Assembly: GCA_025358295.1 (NCBI GenBank)
Contig: JANYJY010000004.1
Span: 1-64,000 of the forward strand
DNA from: Gammaproteobacteria bacterium
GTDB taxonomy: Bacteria; Pseudomonadota; Gammaproteobacteria; Steroidobacterales; Steroidobacteraceae
Direction of reading: 5' to 3'
DNA length: 64,000 nt
Position 1 is the stretch's first letter. Each line of letters opens with the position of its first letter. Below the pieces are notes generated by a model, which worked only from the letters and a program-made list of their open reading frames with translations, was not told the DNA's origin and ran no database searches. Below are positions 8,431 through 18,296 of the stretch, one piece after another. The translations under genes were made by a program, and so were the position numbers.

Positions 8431-8895
8431 ATGATTAAATCGGGCGAACGCGCGCCGGAATTCACACTGCCGGATGACGCGTCCAAAGATAGGTCGCTGA
8501 CCGAACTGCTAAGTATCGGCCCTATCGTACTGTATTTCTACCCTGCGGACTTCACGCCCGGATGCACACGGCAGGCCTGCGCGCTGCGCGACCTGCACTC
8601 TGAACTCGAAGCGTCCCGTTTGCGGGTGGTCGGCATCAGCCCCCAGAGCCCCGAATCCCATGCCAAGTTCAAGGCTAAATACCAACTGCCCTACGTTTTA
8701 CTGTCCGATGAGCAGAAAACCGTCATCAAAATGTACGGGGTCAATGGCCCCTTAGGGATGGGTGTCCGCCGCGCCACCTATTTGATCGACGAAAGCCGCC
8801 GGGTTCGCGATGCAGTATTGGCAGATTTCATGGTCGGCCGACACTCGGATTTCGTCCGCAAGGCCATCATGCTGCGTGCGACAAGTTCTCAATAG
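8431..8895 (+). CDS. Peroxiredoxin, Bcp/PrxQ type
   Basis: A 154-residue AhpC/TSA-fold thiol peroxidase that reduces H2O2 and organic hydroperoxides in the cytoplasm using thioredoxin. Peroxidatic Cys45 sits in PADFTPGCTRQAC, and a second Cys at 50 gives the C-x4-C pairing of atypical two-Cys PrxQ enzymes. Length is normal for the family. AGGAGGGG precedes the ATG. The 3' end overlaps the convergent phosphatase gene by 7 bp. No OxyR-like site was recognised. Confidence 0.93.
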   Translation: MIKSGERAPEFTLPDDASKDRSLTELLSIGPIVLYFYPADFTPGCTRQACALRDLHSELEASRLRVVGISPQSPESHAKFKAKYQLPYVLLSDEQKTVIKMYGVNGPLGMGVRRATYLIDESRRVRDAVLADFMVGRHSDFVRKAIMLRATSSQ

Positions 8896-9461
8896 CTCAA
8901 TCGCAGCAAGTTAGCGTGCCCGATTCGCGGCACGGTAACGATATACATGGTGTCGTACTCCTGGTCACCGATCTCAGGAATATTCGGCACGCCGCTCAGC
9001 GCACCGACAATCTCTGGAACGGTGTCGCTGTGCCCAACGACCAAAATTCGGCCGCCGGCATGTTCGCGCAGCACCCGGCGCACCAAGGCTTTAGTATCGT
9101 CGGCCGGCGCCACGGTTTCACTGATGTGTAGCGCCGCTGCGAGCGGAGCCGCCGTGAGCCGACTGCGCAATGCCGGAGATACGTAAATTGCGTCCAGGCG
9201 CCCCAGGGACCCGGATGCGCCGAACATTTTTGTCAGCAGGGCTGCCCTCGCCTCGCCTGCCGCGGTAAGCGGCGGCTCGGTGGCGCTGATGCTCAAGTCC
9301 TTTTCGGCGTGGCGAATGACAATGACCGTGGTCGACCCCGCGGTTGCCCAAATCCATGATGTTGCAATCACAAAGCCCAGGGTCAAAACAGCGGCGATTC
9401 CCATCAGCCAAATCGGCGTCAGGAACGGCCGGCGTTGAAAGCTGATATGGTCTCGTTTCAT
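8889..9461 (-). CDS. Membrane-anchored histidine phosphatase (phosphoglycerate mutase-like)
   Basis: A 190-residue protein. An N-terminal hydrophobic helix (about 17-40) anchors it or acts as an uncleaved signal, followed by the histidine phosphatase core with RHAEKD (catalytic His51) and a second His at about 144 in VVGHSD. The substrate is unknown; the SixA/phosphoglycerate mutase fold is used for phosphoproteins, sugar phosphates and cell-wall precursors alike. I chose the ATG at 9461; an upstream start would run into the divergent gene. Its 5' end lies only about 15 bp from the start of the MobA-like gene, so both promoters must overlap coding sequence. Confidence 0.82.
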   Translation of the reverse strand: MKRDHISFQRRPFLTPIWLMGIAAVLTLGFVIATSWIWATAGSTTVIVIRHAEKDLSISATEPPLTAAGEARAALLTKMFGASGSLGRLDAIYVSPALRSRLTAAPLAAALHISETVAPADDTKALVRRVLREHAGGRILVVGHSDTVPEIVGALSGVPNIPEIGDQEYDTMYIVTVPRIGHANLLRLSY

Positions 9462-9476
9462 GACGCTATGATAGCA

Positions 9477-10097
9477 ATGAACGCAGCCACCCTGCCTAAA
9501 CTGCAAATTGTGATTCTTGCCGCGGGCTTTTCCTCCCGATTGGGGAGCCCCAAGGCGCTGGCAAGGGTGCGGGCTCAGACACTGTTACGCAGAACCCTCG
9601 CTCTGGCGGCGCGTTTCACCGATGCCAAAACCATCGTGGTAATCCCCCGGCAAAACCTGCGTTACCAGGTCGAAGCGCGGGGTCTGGATGTGGTATTTGC
9701 CGCCAATCCGGGACGCGCCGCCGGCCTTTCTAGCTCGGTTCGCCGCGCTACTTGGCTGGCTCGCTACTCTACAGCCCTGTTGCTGTTGCCGGTCGATCTG
9801 GCCGTGCTGCAGCCTCGTGACCTGGCCCGATTGATATCGCGCTGGCGCGCTACGCCGCGCCGCGTTCTGGCAAGACGGATCGAGGTCGCGGGCGGAGCAC
9901 CCCATGGCGGCGTACCGCTCATCCTGCCGCGCTGGCTATACCCTCGGGCACTTGCTATTACGGGCGACATTGGATTGCGAGAATTGGTGCGCGCGCTGCC
10001 CGCGGAGCAGAGAGTGCTGGTCGACCTTCCGTCCGCGGCGCTGGATGTCGACACTCTGAGGGATTTACGCAAGGCGAGGCGAACCGCGCGCCGTTAG
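9477..10097 (+). CDS. MobA/MocA-like molybdenum cofactor nucleotidyltransferase
   Basis: A 206-residue NTP-transferase-fold protein with the signature LAAGFSSRLGSPKAL near the N-terminus (L-A-A-G-x-S-x-R-x-G-x-x-K) and the metal-site region LLPVDLA at about 115. The family (MobA, MocA, the CTP/GTP transferases for Mo cofactors, and XdhC partners) links CMP or GMP to molybdopterin. No molybdoenzyme is nearby, so the substrate is not fixed. In-frame ATGs exist at 9447, 9468 and 9477; I chose the last because the conserved fold starts soon after, but none has a clear ribosome-binding site. The stop overlaps the kdpE stop by 4 bp. Confidence 0.78.
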   Translation: MNAATLPKLQIVILAAGFSSRLGSPKALARVRAQTLLRRTLALAARFTDAKTIVVIPRQNLRYQVEARGLDVVFAANPGRAAGLSSSVRRATWLARYSTALLLLPVDLAVLQPRDLARLISRWRATPRRVLARRIEVAGGAPHGGVPLILPRWLYPRALAITGDIGLRELVRALPAEQRVLVDLPSAALDVDTLRDLRKARRTARR

Positions 10098-10798
10098 TCC
10101 CGTGCGGTTTGCACCAAGCGATAGCCGACCGCGGTTTCGGTCAAGATATGTTTTGGCTGCGCCGGATCGCGCTCCAATTTCTGCCGCAGATGGCCCATAT
10201 AGACCCGCACATAGTGGCCGTCATCCGTGTGGGAGGGACCCCATACCTCTCGCAAGATCTGACGATGGATGAGTACTTTGCCGGAATTGGCGATCAGCAA
10301 CGACAACAGGCGATATTCGATCGGCGTTAGGTGTATCGGCACGTCCCCCTTGTGCACGGTGCGCAAGCTCAAGTCGACTCTGACATCGCCGAATTCGAAT
10401 ATGGAGCCCATACCGGCGCCCATATCCCGGCGCCGCCGCGACGCAGCGCGCACCCTGGCGAGAAGCTCGCCCACGCCGAAAGGCTTGGTCAAATAGTCAT
10501 CGGCGCCCGCATCCAATGCCCCGATCTTGTCCTGCTCTCCGACACGTGCCGACAAGACGATCACGGGTACGCTCGACCAGCCCCGCAGGTCATGCAGAAA
10601 TTCCATGCCGTCGCCATCCGGCATCCCGAGATCCAAGATGATGAGATCGGGCTTACGGGTGGCGGCGTCGATCAGGCCTTGCCGTAAGGTGTCGGTCTCA
10701 TGCACCGTCCAACCCTCGGCTTCCAAGGCCGTCCGCACGAAGCGCCGAATTTGCCGCTCATCCTCGACCAAGACCGCCACCGGCTGCTGCTCAGCCAC
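10094..10798 (-). CDS. kdpE: KdpE potassium-responsive response regulator
   Basis: A 234-residue OmpR/PhoB-type regulator: receiver with phosphoacceptor Asp56 (ILDLGMPDGDG) and Lys105 (LTKPF), then a winged-helix trans_reg_C domain with LTPIEYRLLSLLI and HYVRVYMGHLRQKLE. It takes phosphate from KdpD and activates the kdp genes under K+ limitation. The GTG start at 10798 overlaps the end of kdpD by 8 bp, implying translational coupling; a longer upstream frame would lie entirely in kdpD. Last gene of the operon. Confidence 0.95.
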   Translation of the reverse strand: MAEQQPVAVLVEDERQIRRFVRTALEAEGWTVHETDTLRQGLIDAATRKPDLIILDLGMPDGDGMEFLHDLRGWSSVPVIVLSARVGEQDKIGALDAGADDYLTKPFGVGELLARVRAASRRRRDMGAGMGSIFEFGDVRVDLSLRTVHKGDVPIHLTPIEYRLLSLLIANSGKVLIHRQILREVWGPSHTDDGHYVRVYMGHLRQKLERDPAQPKHILTETAVGYRLVQTARD

Positions 10799-13526
10799 TG
10801 TCAATCTCCGGTTCCTCGGCAGGGGCCGGCGGGTCCCCCAAAGGCAGGGTAAAGGTAAATCTCGCGCCCCCTCCCGGTCGTTGGGTGGCGACGATGCTGC
10901 CATGATGGGATTCGACGATCGCGCGACAAATCGACAAACCGAGCCCGACTCCCGGTGTGGCCGATTCACGCTCGCCCCGGGTAAATTTCTGAAACACCGC
11001 CTCCTCCCGACCGGCAGGGAGGCCTGGGCCGTTGTCGGATACGGATACGCTCATGTGATCGTCAATGACCTCAGCCGCCAGAGTAATGCTGCTGCCCGCC
11101 GGAGTATATTTTGCAGCGTTCTCCAGCAAGTTGACCAGGACGCGCTCGATCAGCAAGGCATCGATACGCGCCAGCGGCAGATCCCCCGGCACCTGCACCT
11201 TCACTCGATGCCCCTTCATCATCTCGCGGGTCGCACCCAGGGACGAGCCCACGACTTCCTCGAGAGGCTGCCACTGTAGATTCAAATTGACTTCGCCGCT
11301 TTCGATGCGCGCCATATCAAGCAGATTGCTGACCAAGGTGCTCATGCGGCGCGCCTCGTCCTGAATGGCCTGCGCACTCTCGAGCTGCACCGGCGAGAGC
11401 TCAGGTTTGGTGAGCGTCAGGGACTCGGCCAACCCCACCAGCACTGTCAGGGGCGTACGCAGGTCATGCGAGAGTGCTGCGAGCAAGGAATTGCGCAGGC
11501 GCTCCGACTCCATGCGCACCACGGCATCCTGTGCGACCTCGACATAGTGCACTCGCTCCAGGGCGATGGCGATCAGCGCCGCGAATGTATCCAGTAATTG
11601 ACGTTGTTCTGGAATTCGCAGCAGCCGCCGATTTCGCGCCTTCACCGCCAGCACGCCGCGCGCGCGGGACGGTGCGCGCAGCGGAACATATAGCACCTCG
11701 CTGCCGGGCAGCGAATCGGTGCCGAATCCCGCGGCTTGCTCCTTGTCGAAGGCCCATTGTGCAATTCCCAAATCGACGGTGAGCGCTGCGGCGCCGCGCG
11801 GCGACGCCACGGTCAGCTCGCCTGCGGCGTTCGGCAACAGCAGGGCTGCGGCCGCGCGAAACGTGCGCTCGACCGATTCGTCGCTGATGCTGACGACTTG
11901 ATCGAACTGCACAGCCGCAGATAAGTCGCGCGCGAACGTATACAACGAACCCGCGCGCTCCTCGCGGTGGCCGGCGACACGTGCTTGAAAACGCAGTCCC
12001 GCAGTCAACTGGCCCGTGATCAGGCCGACGGCCAACATGATGCAGAACGTCAGGAGATATTGCACGTCGCTGACTGCAAAGGAGAATTGCGGAGGAACGA
12101 AGAAGAAATCGAAGGAGCCCACACTCAACACCGCCGCGAGAGCCGCGGGTCCCCGACCGAACCGGATCGCGACCAACACTACGGCCAGAATGAAAATCGC
12201 AACGATGTTGGACCGGTCAAAATGCAGGGCCAGTGGCATGGACAGCAAAGTCACGGCCGCACAGGCAAGCGCGGCCCACAGATAACGAAGGCGTTTGGCT
12301 TTATAACGATCGCCCGACTCCGCGACCGTCGCCGAGGACGGACGGTCGGAATTCCTGGCCTCACGGTTTTGCATCACGCCGTCGGTTCGGCCGATCTCAA
12401 TGAGATCGATATCCGGCGCAAGCCAGGCCATTTTTTGGCCGCTCGACCTTTGCCACGGCCACAGCCGTCGGGCCGGATCGCGGCCGATGACCAGCTTGGA
12501 CAGATTGTGGTTGCGTGCATAGGCAATCACGCTGGTTGCGACATCTGCGTCCGCGATCACGGCTGTCGTCGCGCCCAATTCCCCGGCTAAATTCAGGGTA
12601 CCTAGAATCTTTTCGCGCCGAGCAGCAGGAAGCCGCTGCAATCGCGGAGTTTCCACGTACACGGCGTGCCACTCGGCATTCAGCTGACTGGCGAGCCGTG
12701 CCGCCGCGCGCACCACCCGCTCGGCGCCCGCATCCGGACCGACGCAGGTCAACAACGCATTGGCGGTCTTCCAAACCGAACCAATCGCCTTGTCCGCCCG
12801 ATAAGCCTGGACATCACCCTCGATACGATCGGCCGTGCGCCGCAGTGCCAGCTCGCGCAGGGCCATTAAATTCCCTTTGCGGAAGAAATTATCCGCCGCG
12901 CGCTCGGCGTGCTGCGGCAGATACACCTTGCCGGCCTTTAGTCGCTCAAGCAATTCCTCTGCTGGGATATCGACCAGCACTACCTCGTCGGCGTCGTCGA
13001 ATGCCGTGTCCGGCACCGTTTCCCAGACGCGCACGTTGGTGATTCCACCCACCACATCGTTGAGACTCTCCAGATGCTGGACATTCAAGGTGGTGAATAC
13101 ATCCACCCCCGCCGCCAAGAGCTCATCCACATCCTGCCAGCGCTTCGGGTGCCGTGCGCCCTGTACATTGGAATGCGCCAGCTCATCGACCAGGATCAGC
13201 GATGGATGGCGCAACAGCGCTGCGTCGAGGTCGAACTCGCCGAAGTCCTTGCCCCGATACGACATTTGCTTGTGGGGCAGAATTTCCAGCCTGCCCACCA
13301 GCGCCGCCGTCTCGTAACGGCCATGGGTCTCGACGATGCCGATAACGACGTCTCGACCTTCTGCCCTGAGCGCGCGAGCGGCCACCAGCATGGCGTAGGT
13401 CTTGCCGACCCCAGCGGAGGATCCGAAATAGATACGCAATTTGCCGCGCTTCGCCCTCGCCTCTTGGCGCTGCAGCTTCCCCAGCAGCAGGTCAGGATTG
13501 GGGCGTTGGTCGCTTGAGATCGGCAT
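10791..13526 (-). CDS. kdpD: KdpD potassium sensor histidine kinase
   Basis: A 911-residue inner-membrane sensor kinase of full family length. Order: KdpD N-terminal domain with Walker A (GSSAGVGKT, about 37-45) and VDELAHSN, a universal-stress-protein-like domain (about 250-370), four closely packed membrane helices (about 410-500), a GAF-like domain, HisKA with SHDLRTPLT, and HATPase with NLLENAAKY and GLGLSI. It senses K+ limitation or turgor and phosphorylates KdpE. The ATG at 13526 lies 6 bp after the kdpC stop; a TTG one codon earlier is possible. Confidence 0.96.
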   Translation of the reverse strand: MPISSDQRPNPDLLLGKLQRQEARAKRGKLRIYFGSSAGVGKTYAMLVAARALRAEGRDVVIGIVETHGRYETAALVGRLEILPHKQMSYRGKDFGEFDLDAALLRHPSLILVDELAHSNVQGARHPKRWQDVDELLAAGVDVFTTLNVQHLESLNDVVGGITNVRVWETVPDTAFDDADEVVLVDIPAEELLERLKAGKVYLPQHAERAADNFFRKGNLMALRELALRRTADRIEGDVQAYRADKAIGSVWKTANALLTCVGPDAGAERVVRAAARLASQLNAEWHAVYVETPRLQRLPAARREKILGTLNLAGELGATTAVIADADVATSVIAYARNHNLSKLVIGRDPARRLWPWQRSSGQKMAWLAPDIDLIEIGRTDGVMQNREARNSDRPSSATVAESGDRYKAKRLRYLWAALACAAVTLLSMPLALHFDRSNIVAIFILAVVLVAIRFGRGPAALAAVLSVGSFDFFFVPPQFSFAVSDVQYLLTFCIMLAVGLITGQLTAGLRFQARVAGHREERAGSLYTFARDLSAAVQFDQVVSISDESVERTFRAAAALLLPNAAGELTVASPRGAAALTVDLGIAQWAFDKEQAAGFGTDSLPGSEVLYVPLRAPSRARGVLAVKARNRRLLRIPEQRQLLDTFAALIAIALERVHYVEVAQDAVVRMESERLRNSLLAALSHDLRTPLTVLVGLAESLTLTKPELSPVQLESAQAIQDEARRMSTLVSNLLDMARIESGEVNLNLQWQPLEEVVGSSLGATREMMKGHRVKVQVPGDLPLARIDALLIERVLVNLLENAAKYTPAGSSITLAAEVIDDHMSVSVSDNGPGLPAGREEAVFQKFTRGERESATPGVGLGLSICRAIVESHHGSIVATQRPGGGARFTFTLPLGDPPAPAEEPEIDSG

Positions 13527-13532
13527 CAACCG

Positions 13533-14105
13533 CTATTGTGCGCGATCGAGGGCCAGATTGAGCAATAAAACGTTGACTCGCGGCGCGCCGAAAATTCCCC
13601 ATTGCGGCCGTTGCACACTCTGCAGAACCATCTGATTCAGCTTCGCCGGATTCAGGTGCCGCTCGCGGGCCACGCGAGTCGCTTGGTACAGCGCCGCTGC
13701 AGGGCTGATATCCGGATCGAGTCCGCTTGCCGATGCAGTCACGAGATCTACAGGGATGGGCAAGGAATTGCCCGGATCGGCGGCCCGCAAGGCGTCGATG
13801 CGCGCGCGCACGGCATCGAGCAGCGCCGTATTGGTAGGTCCCAGGTTTGAACCGCTGGAAGCCGCCCCGTTATTGGGCATGGGTGACGTAGCGGAAATCC
13901 GGCCCCAAAAATGCCCCGGATCCTGAAACGATTGACCGATCAAGGAAGATCCGACGGGCTTGCCGTTGCGGATCACGAGGCTGCCGGAAACCTGGTCTGG
14001 GAACAGCACGCGACCGGCCAGAGTCGTCAGCAAAGGATAAGCGAGACCGGTCAGCACCGTCAGCAATGCAAATACGACGAACAGCGGGCGCAACATCGCA
14101 CTCAT
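13533..14105 (-). CDS. kdpC: KdpC subunit of potassium-importing ATPase
   Basis: A 190-residue single-span subunit that stabilises the KdpFABC complex. N-terminal hydrophobic helix (about 7-33) with FALLTVLTGLAYPLL, then the typical periplasmic part with GSSLIGQSF, HFWGRISAT, NLGPTN, VTASASGLDPDISPAAA and a C-terminal LNLALDR. AAAGGAG precedes ATG. Placed between kdpB and kdpD with short spacers. Confidence 0.96.
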   Translation of the reverse strand: MSAMLRPLFVVFALLTVLTGLAYPLLTTLAGRVLFPDQVSGSLVIRNGKPVGSSLIGQSFQDPGHFWGRISATSPMPNNGAASSGSNLGPTNTALLDAVRARIDALRAADPGNSLPIPVDLVTASASGLDPDISPAAALYQATRVARERHLNPAKLNQMVLQSVQRPQWGIFGAPRVNVLLLNLALDRAQ

Positions 14106-14117
14106 GAGTGAACTCCT

Positions 14118-16184
14118 TTAGACCAAGCGCAAGGCAGTAAGGGTCATGTCGATCAGCTTGATGCCGACGAACGGCACCAGGATGCCGCCCAAGCCATAGA
14201 CCAATAGATTCCGGCGCAGCAATGCCGCGGCGCCGAGCGCGCGATACTTCACTCCCTTCAACGCCAGCGGGATCAACAACACAATGATCAAGGCATTGAA
14301 TATCACCGCAGATAAAATCGCGGAATTCGGACTCGCCAGCCGCATGACGTCCAAGGCAGCCAGCTGCGGATACGTGGTGGCAAACGCCGCCGGAATGATG
14401 GCGAAATACTTGGCCACATCGTTGGCGATCGAAAAAGTCGTCAGCGACCCACGAGTGATCAGCAACTGCTTGCCGACTTCCACGATCTCGATCAGCTTGG
14501 TGGGATTCGAGTCCAGGTCCACCATGTTGCCGGCTTCCTTGGCCGCTTGAGTACCCGAATTCATGGCAACAGCCACGTCCGCCTGAGCCAGCGCGGGGGC
14601 GTCATTAGTTCCATCGCCTGTCATGGCGACCAGGCGTCCTTCGCTCTGATATTGACGGATGAGTTTGAGTTTCGCTTCCGGAGTCGCCTCGGCGAGAAAA
14701 TCATCCACTCCCGCCTCGGCGGCGATCGCCGCGGCGGTGAGGCGGTTGTCCCCGGTGATCATCACCGTACGGATGCCCATGCGGCGCAGCTCGCCAAACC
14801 GCTCCTTGATACCGCCTTTGACGATGTCCTTCAGCTCCACCACGCCCAGGACGCGGCCGCTGTCGCAAACGACCAGCGGAGTGCTGCCTTTGCGAGCGAC
14901 TTCATCGACCGTTTGAGTCACTCGCGACGGGAAGCTAAGTCCGCTCGACTCGATGTACTGTCGAATGGCGGTGGCGGCGCCCTTGCGCACTTCGCGCTTT
15001 CCCAGATTAACGCCGCTCATGCGGGTTTGCGCCGAAAAGGCTACAAAGGTTGCGTCGAGTTGCGCCAGATTTCGTTCGCGCAGATTGAAGCGATTCTTGG
15101 CAAGAACCACGATGCTTCTGCCTTCCGGAGTTTCGTCGGCGAGCGAACTTAATTGAGCAGCGTCCGCGAGCTGCTGCTCGGTAACTCCCTCCGCCGGAAT
15201 AAACGCCGCCGCTTGCCGATTGCCCAAAGTGATGGTGCCGGTCTTGTCGAGCAGCAATACGTCCACGTCTCCGGCCGCCTCAACGGCGCGGCCCGAGGTC
15301 GCGATGACGTTCGAGGCCATCATGCGACTCATCCCCGCGACGCCGATGGCCGACAGCAAGCCACCGATGGTCGTCGGAATGAGACAGACCAATAGCGCAA
15401 CCAATACGGTGATCGTGACCGGGGAACCCACCTTGGCGACCGCCACGCTGTAGATGGAGAATGGCAGCAAAGTAGCGGTGGCGAGCAAAAATACCAGAGT
15501 CAAGGCGATGAGCAGTATGGTCAATGCGATTTCATTGGGGGTCTTTTGCCGCTTCGCACCCTCCACCATGGCAATCATGCGGTCGATGAACGCCTCACCG
15601 GGATTCACAGCCACTCGCACCACCAGCCAGTCCGACAAAACACGGGTGCCGCCGGTCACAGCGGAAAAGTCCCCGCCGGATTCTCGCACCACCGGGGCAG
15701 ACTCGCCGGTAATTGCGCTCTCATCCACTGAGGCAACGCCTTCGACGACTTCGCCGTCGGCCGGAACCACGTCGCCGGATTCGACCAGGAAATAATCTCC
15801 CTTGCGCAGTTGCGGCGCGGGTGTGACGGTCCAATCCGTGGCGTGTTTTGCACCGCGCAGCTTCTTGGCGCTGATGGAGTGCTTCAAACCTCGCAGAGAC
15901 GCTGCCTGTGCTTTGCTGCGGCCTTCCGCCAGCGCCTCCGCAAAGTTCGCAAACAGCACCGTAAACCATAGCCACGCCGTAATGTCGAGAATGAATCCCG
16001 AAGGCGCCTCGCCCTGCCCGCGCAGCGCCTGAACGTACAAGAAAGTGGTCAGCAAGCTGCCGATGTACACCACGAACATCACCGGGTTTCGCAGCTGCAC
16101 CGCAGGTGAGAGCTTACGGAACGAATCGGCGATGGCAGGTCCGACGAGCGCGGAATCGAAGAGGGTCAGGGATTTTCGAACCAT
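14118..16184 (-). CDS. kdpB: KdpB P-type ATPase catalytic subunit
   Basis: A 688-residue P1A-type ATPase that drives high-affinity K+ uptake. Contains the actuator loop TGES (159-162), the phosphorylation site DKTGT (Asp313), MITGDN and the hinge [12 protein letters not shown], and about seven membrane helices. The Ser of TGES is the position at which the E. coli enzyme is inhibited by phosphorylation. Start ATG at 16184, 10 bp after kdpA. Confidence 0.97.
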   Translation of the reverse strand: MVRKSLTLFDSALVGPAIADSFRKLSPAVQLRNPVMFVVYIGSLLTTFLYVQALRGQGEAPSGFILDITAWLWFTVLFANFAEALAEGRSKAQAASLRGLKHSISAKKLRGAKHATDWTVTPAPQLRKGDYFLVESGDVVPADGEVVEGVASVDESAITGESAPVVRESGGDFSAVTGGTRVLSDWLVVRVAVNPGEAFIDRMIAMVEGAKRQKTPNEIALTILLIALTLVFLLATATLLPFSIYSVAVAKVGSPVTITVLVALLVCLIPTTIGGLLSAIGVAGMSRMMASNVIATSGRAVEAAGDVDVLLLDKTGTITLGNRQAAAFIPAEGVTEQQLADAAQLSSLADETPEGRSIVVLAKNRFNLRERNLAQLDATFVAFSAQTRMSGVNLGKREVRKGAATAIRQYIESSGLSFPSRVTQTVDEVARKGSTPLVVCDSGRVLGVVELKDIVKGGIKERFGELRRMGIRTVMITGDNRLTAAAIAAEAGVDDFLAEATPEAKLKLIRQYQSEGRLVAMTGDGTNDAPALAQADVAVAMNSGTQAAKEAGNMVDLDSNPTKLIEIVEVGKQLLITRGSLTTFSIANDVAKYFAIIPAAFATTYPQLAALDVMRLASPNSAILSAVIFNALIIVLLIPLALKGVKYRALGAAALLRRNLLVYGLGGILVPFVGIKLIDMTLTALRLV

Positions 16185-16194
16185 GTTTGGGATC

Positions 16195-17997
16195 TCAATG
16201 ATTGGCGTAGAGCTGCAGATGCTCGATCACGGGGCCGAGCGCAAGGGCTGGCACATAGGTGAGCGCGCCCACCAGAACCACGGTACCTACCAGCAGCGCG
16301 ACGAACAGAGGCCCATGGGTCGGCAACGTGCCGGCCGTTGGCTCTATGCGTTTCTTTTTGGCAAGGGACCCGGCAATGGCCAGGACCGGGACGATGAAGG
16401 CAAACCGTCCGAACCACATGGCCACCGCCAGCAGCAAATTGTAGAAAGGAGTGTTGGCGGAGAGACCCGCAAAGGCGCTGCCGTTGTTATTCGCGGCAGA
16501 CGACAGAGCGTAGAGGATTTCCGAGAATCCGTGCGCCCCGGGATTGAGGACGCCGATTTTGCCCTGTTCGGCGATTACCGCGATCGCCGTGCCGGCCAAC
16601 GCCAGAAGCGGCGTCACCAGAATCACGATCGATGTCATTTTCATTTCGAACGATTCGATCTTCTTGCCGATGTACTCCGGCGTCCGTCCGATCATCAGAC
16701 CCGCGACGAATACCGCCATGATGGCGAAAATCAGCATGCCGTACAGACCGGAGCCCACGCCGCCGAATACCACCTCGCCGAGCTGTATCAGCCACATGGG
16801 AATGAGTCCCCCAAGGGGAGTAAAGGAATCGTGCATGGCATTGACGGCGCCGCACGAGGCGGCCGTCGTGATGGTGGCGAACAACGCAGACGCGACGATT
16901 CCGAATCGCGTCTCCTTGCCTTCCATGTTTCCGCCGGATTGCAGCGCGCTGTGCGCCTGGTCCACGCCGAGCGGGGTGAACGACGGATTGCCTTGAGTTT
17001 CGGCCCATAGAGCAACCACCGTCATCACCACGAATATCGCCGTCATGGCGCTGAATATCGCCCAGCCCTGGCGCGAGTCGCCGACCATGCGGCCGAAGGT
17101 GAAGCAGAGCGCCGCCGGGATGAGAAATATGGAAATCATCTGCAGGAAATTGCTCAGGGGCGTCGGATTCTCATAAGGATGCGCGGAGTTGGCATTGAAA
17201 AATCCACCGCCGTTGGTACCCAACATCTTGATTGCTTCCTGTGAAGCCACCGGGCCCATCGCGAGGGTCTGGGTGTGCGTCGTCAGCGTCTCGGTGACGG
17301 CATTGCCTTGCGCGTCCTTTATCGGCTGGCCGGCGGCATCTGTCTTTGGCTGGGTGTACGTCAAGCTTTCCAGCGGACTGACATCTTTGTATGCGTCGAA
17401 ATTCTGGATGGCACCCTGGCCCATGAATACGATTGCCAGAAGCATGGACAGGGGTAGCAACACATAGGCCGTGCTGCGGGTCACGTCCACCCAGAAATTG
17501 CCCACGCCTTGCGCCGAGTGACGCGCGAAGCCGCGTATCAGGGCAAAGGCCACCGACAGACCCGTGGCCGCGGAGAAGAAATTCTGGACGGCGAGCGCCA
17601 CCATTTGAGTGAAATAGCTCATCGTGGATTCGCCGGCATAGCCCTGCCAATCGGTGTTGGTCACAAAGCTGACGGCGGTATTGAATGCCGAGTCGGCCGT
17701 GATATTTGCCATCTGCTGGGGATTCCAGGGCAGCCAGATCTGCACGCGCTGGACGAGATAGACGATCACGACGCCCAAGGTGTTGAACAAGAGAACGGCC
17801 ACTGCGTAGCGGGTCCACGGCATTTCTTTCTCGGGATCGATACCGGCAACGCGGTACACGGCGCGTTCCATCCGCCCCAGGAACCCACCTATCGGTCGCG
17901 ACGCGGCAATTCGCGACAGCAGGATCGCAAGCGGATACGAGAGCGCGACGAGCACACCCAGATACAAAGCCAAAGTGAACCAGGATTCGCCGCTCAT
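16195..17997 (-). CDS. kdpA: KdpA potassium-binding channel-like subunit
   Basis: A 600-residue SKT-family membrane subunit that selects K+ through four pore repeats; selectivity-loop sequences such as TNTDWQ, TNGGGF and NNNGSAF are visible, plus the conserved [15 protein letters not shown]. About ten membrane helices. The ATG at 17997 overlaps the kdpF stop (TGATG). A GTG one codon upstream is an alternative. Confidence 0.97.
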   Translation of the reverse strand: MSGESWFTLALYLGVLVALSYPLAILLSRIAASRPIGGFLGRMERAVYRVAGIDPEKEMPWTRYAVAVLLFNTLGVVIVYLVQRVQIWLPWNPQQMANITADSAFNTAVSFVTNTDWQGYAGESTMSYFTQMVALAVQNFFSAATGLSVAFALIRGFARHSAQGVGNFWVDVTRSTAYVLLPLSMLLAIVFMGQGAIQNFDAYKDVSPLESLTYTQPKTDAAGQPIKDAQGNAVTETLTTHTQTLAMGPVASQEAIKMLGTNGGGFFNANSAHPYENPTPLSNFLQMISIFLIPAALCFTFGRMVGDSRQGWAIFSAMTAIFVVMTVVALWAETQGNPSFTPLGVDQAHSALQSGGNMEGKETRFGIVASALFATITTAASCGAVNAMHDSFTPLGGLIPMWLIQLGEVVFGGVGSGLYGMLIFAIMAVFVAGLMIGRTPEYIGKKIESFEMKMTSIVILVTPLLALAGTAIAVIAEQGKIGVLNPGAHGFSEILYALSSAANNNGSAFAGLSANTPFYNLLLAVAMWFGRFAFIVPVLAIAGSLAKKKRIEPTAGTLPTHGPLFVALLVGTVVLVGALTYVPALALGPVIEHLQLYANH

Positions 17998-18086
17998 CAC
18001 AGATCCTCTGCGCGAATCAAGGCAATGATCAGGTATACGAGCAGTCCCGCGGCGATCGTCCCGCTCAACGCATAGGACCAGATCAT
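17997..18086 (-). CDS. kdpF: KdpF small membrane subunit
   Basis: A 29-residue single-helix peptide starting MIWSYALSGTIAAGLLV and continuing YLIIALIRAEDL, the expected length and hydrophobicity for KdpF, which stabilises the Kdp complex. Its ATG overlaps the stop of the upstream 30-residue peptide (ATGA), and its own TGA overlaps the kdpA start. Confidence 0.93.
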   Translation of the reverse strand: MIWSYALSGTIAAGLLVYLIIALIRAEDL

Positions 18087-18175
18087 TTCTTGCGCTCCAG
18101 CGCCGCGCACCCGGCGACCAGCGCGAGGGTGATCACCAAGAACACAGCAAGAATGGTTAAATATAGGGAATCCAC
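18083..18175 (-). CDS. 30-residue membrane peptide leading the kdp operon
   Basis: GTG start with a good site (GAAGGAG, 6-7 nt before). The peptide begins MDSLYLTILAVFLVI and ends AALERKK: one hydrophobic helix with a single Cys and a positively charged tail. It shares an ATGA overlap with kdpF, so it is translated as part of the operon. Similar unnamed short membrane peptides precede kdpF in some Proteobacteria as I recall. Possible extra Kdp subunit or regulator; function unknown. Confidence 0.75.
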   Translation of the reverse strand: MDSLYLTILAVFLVITLALVAGCAALERKK

Positions 18176-18272
18176 CGCAGCTCCTTCGATGACGTCACGC
18201 AGGGCAGAGTCTGCGATACAGTCAATCTAGGCGCCGGGGTGGAAAAACGGCGCAGTGATAACCACCGCCGCC

Positions 18273-18289
18273 GTAAAAAAGGTGTAAAT
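18273..18289 (-). promoter_or_regulatory. Likely KdpE operator upstream of kdp
   Basis: On the minus strand ATTTACACCTTTTTTAC lies 98 bp upstream of the first kdp start. T-rich TTTAnA/TTTACA half-sites are what KdpE binds ahead of enterobacterial kdpFABC. Match judged by eye. No good sigma-70 -35 is evident downstream, consistent with an activated promoter. Confidence 0.55.
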
Positions 18290-18296
18290 GCGCGCC

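Noticed and set aside
10799-10969. 57-residue N-terminal extension of KdpE
   Set aside because: Lies inside kdpD coding sequence and lacks receiver-family similarity; the GTG at 10798 gives the normal KdpE start.
11967-12590. Open frame opposite kdpD (207 codons)
   Set aside because: Shadow of kdpD; no family resemblance, no ribosome-binding site.
16045-17010. 321-codon frame opposite kdpA and the 5' end of kdpB
   Set aside because: Antisense shadow; composition is His/Arg/Glu-rich low complexity.
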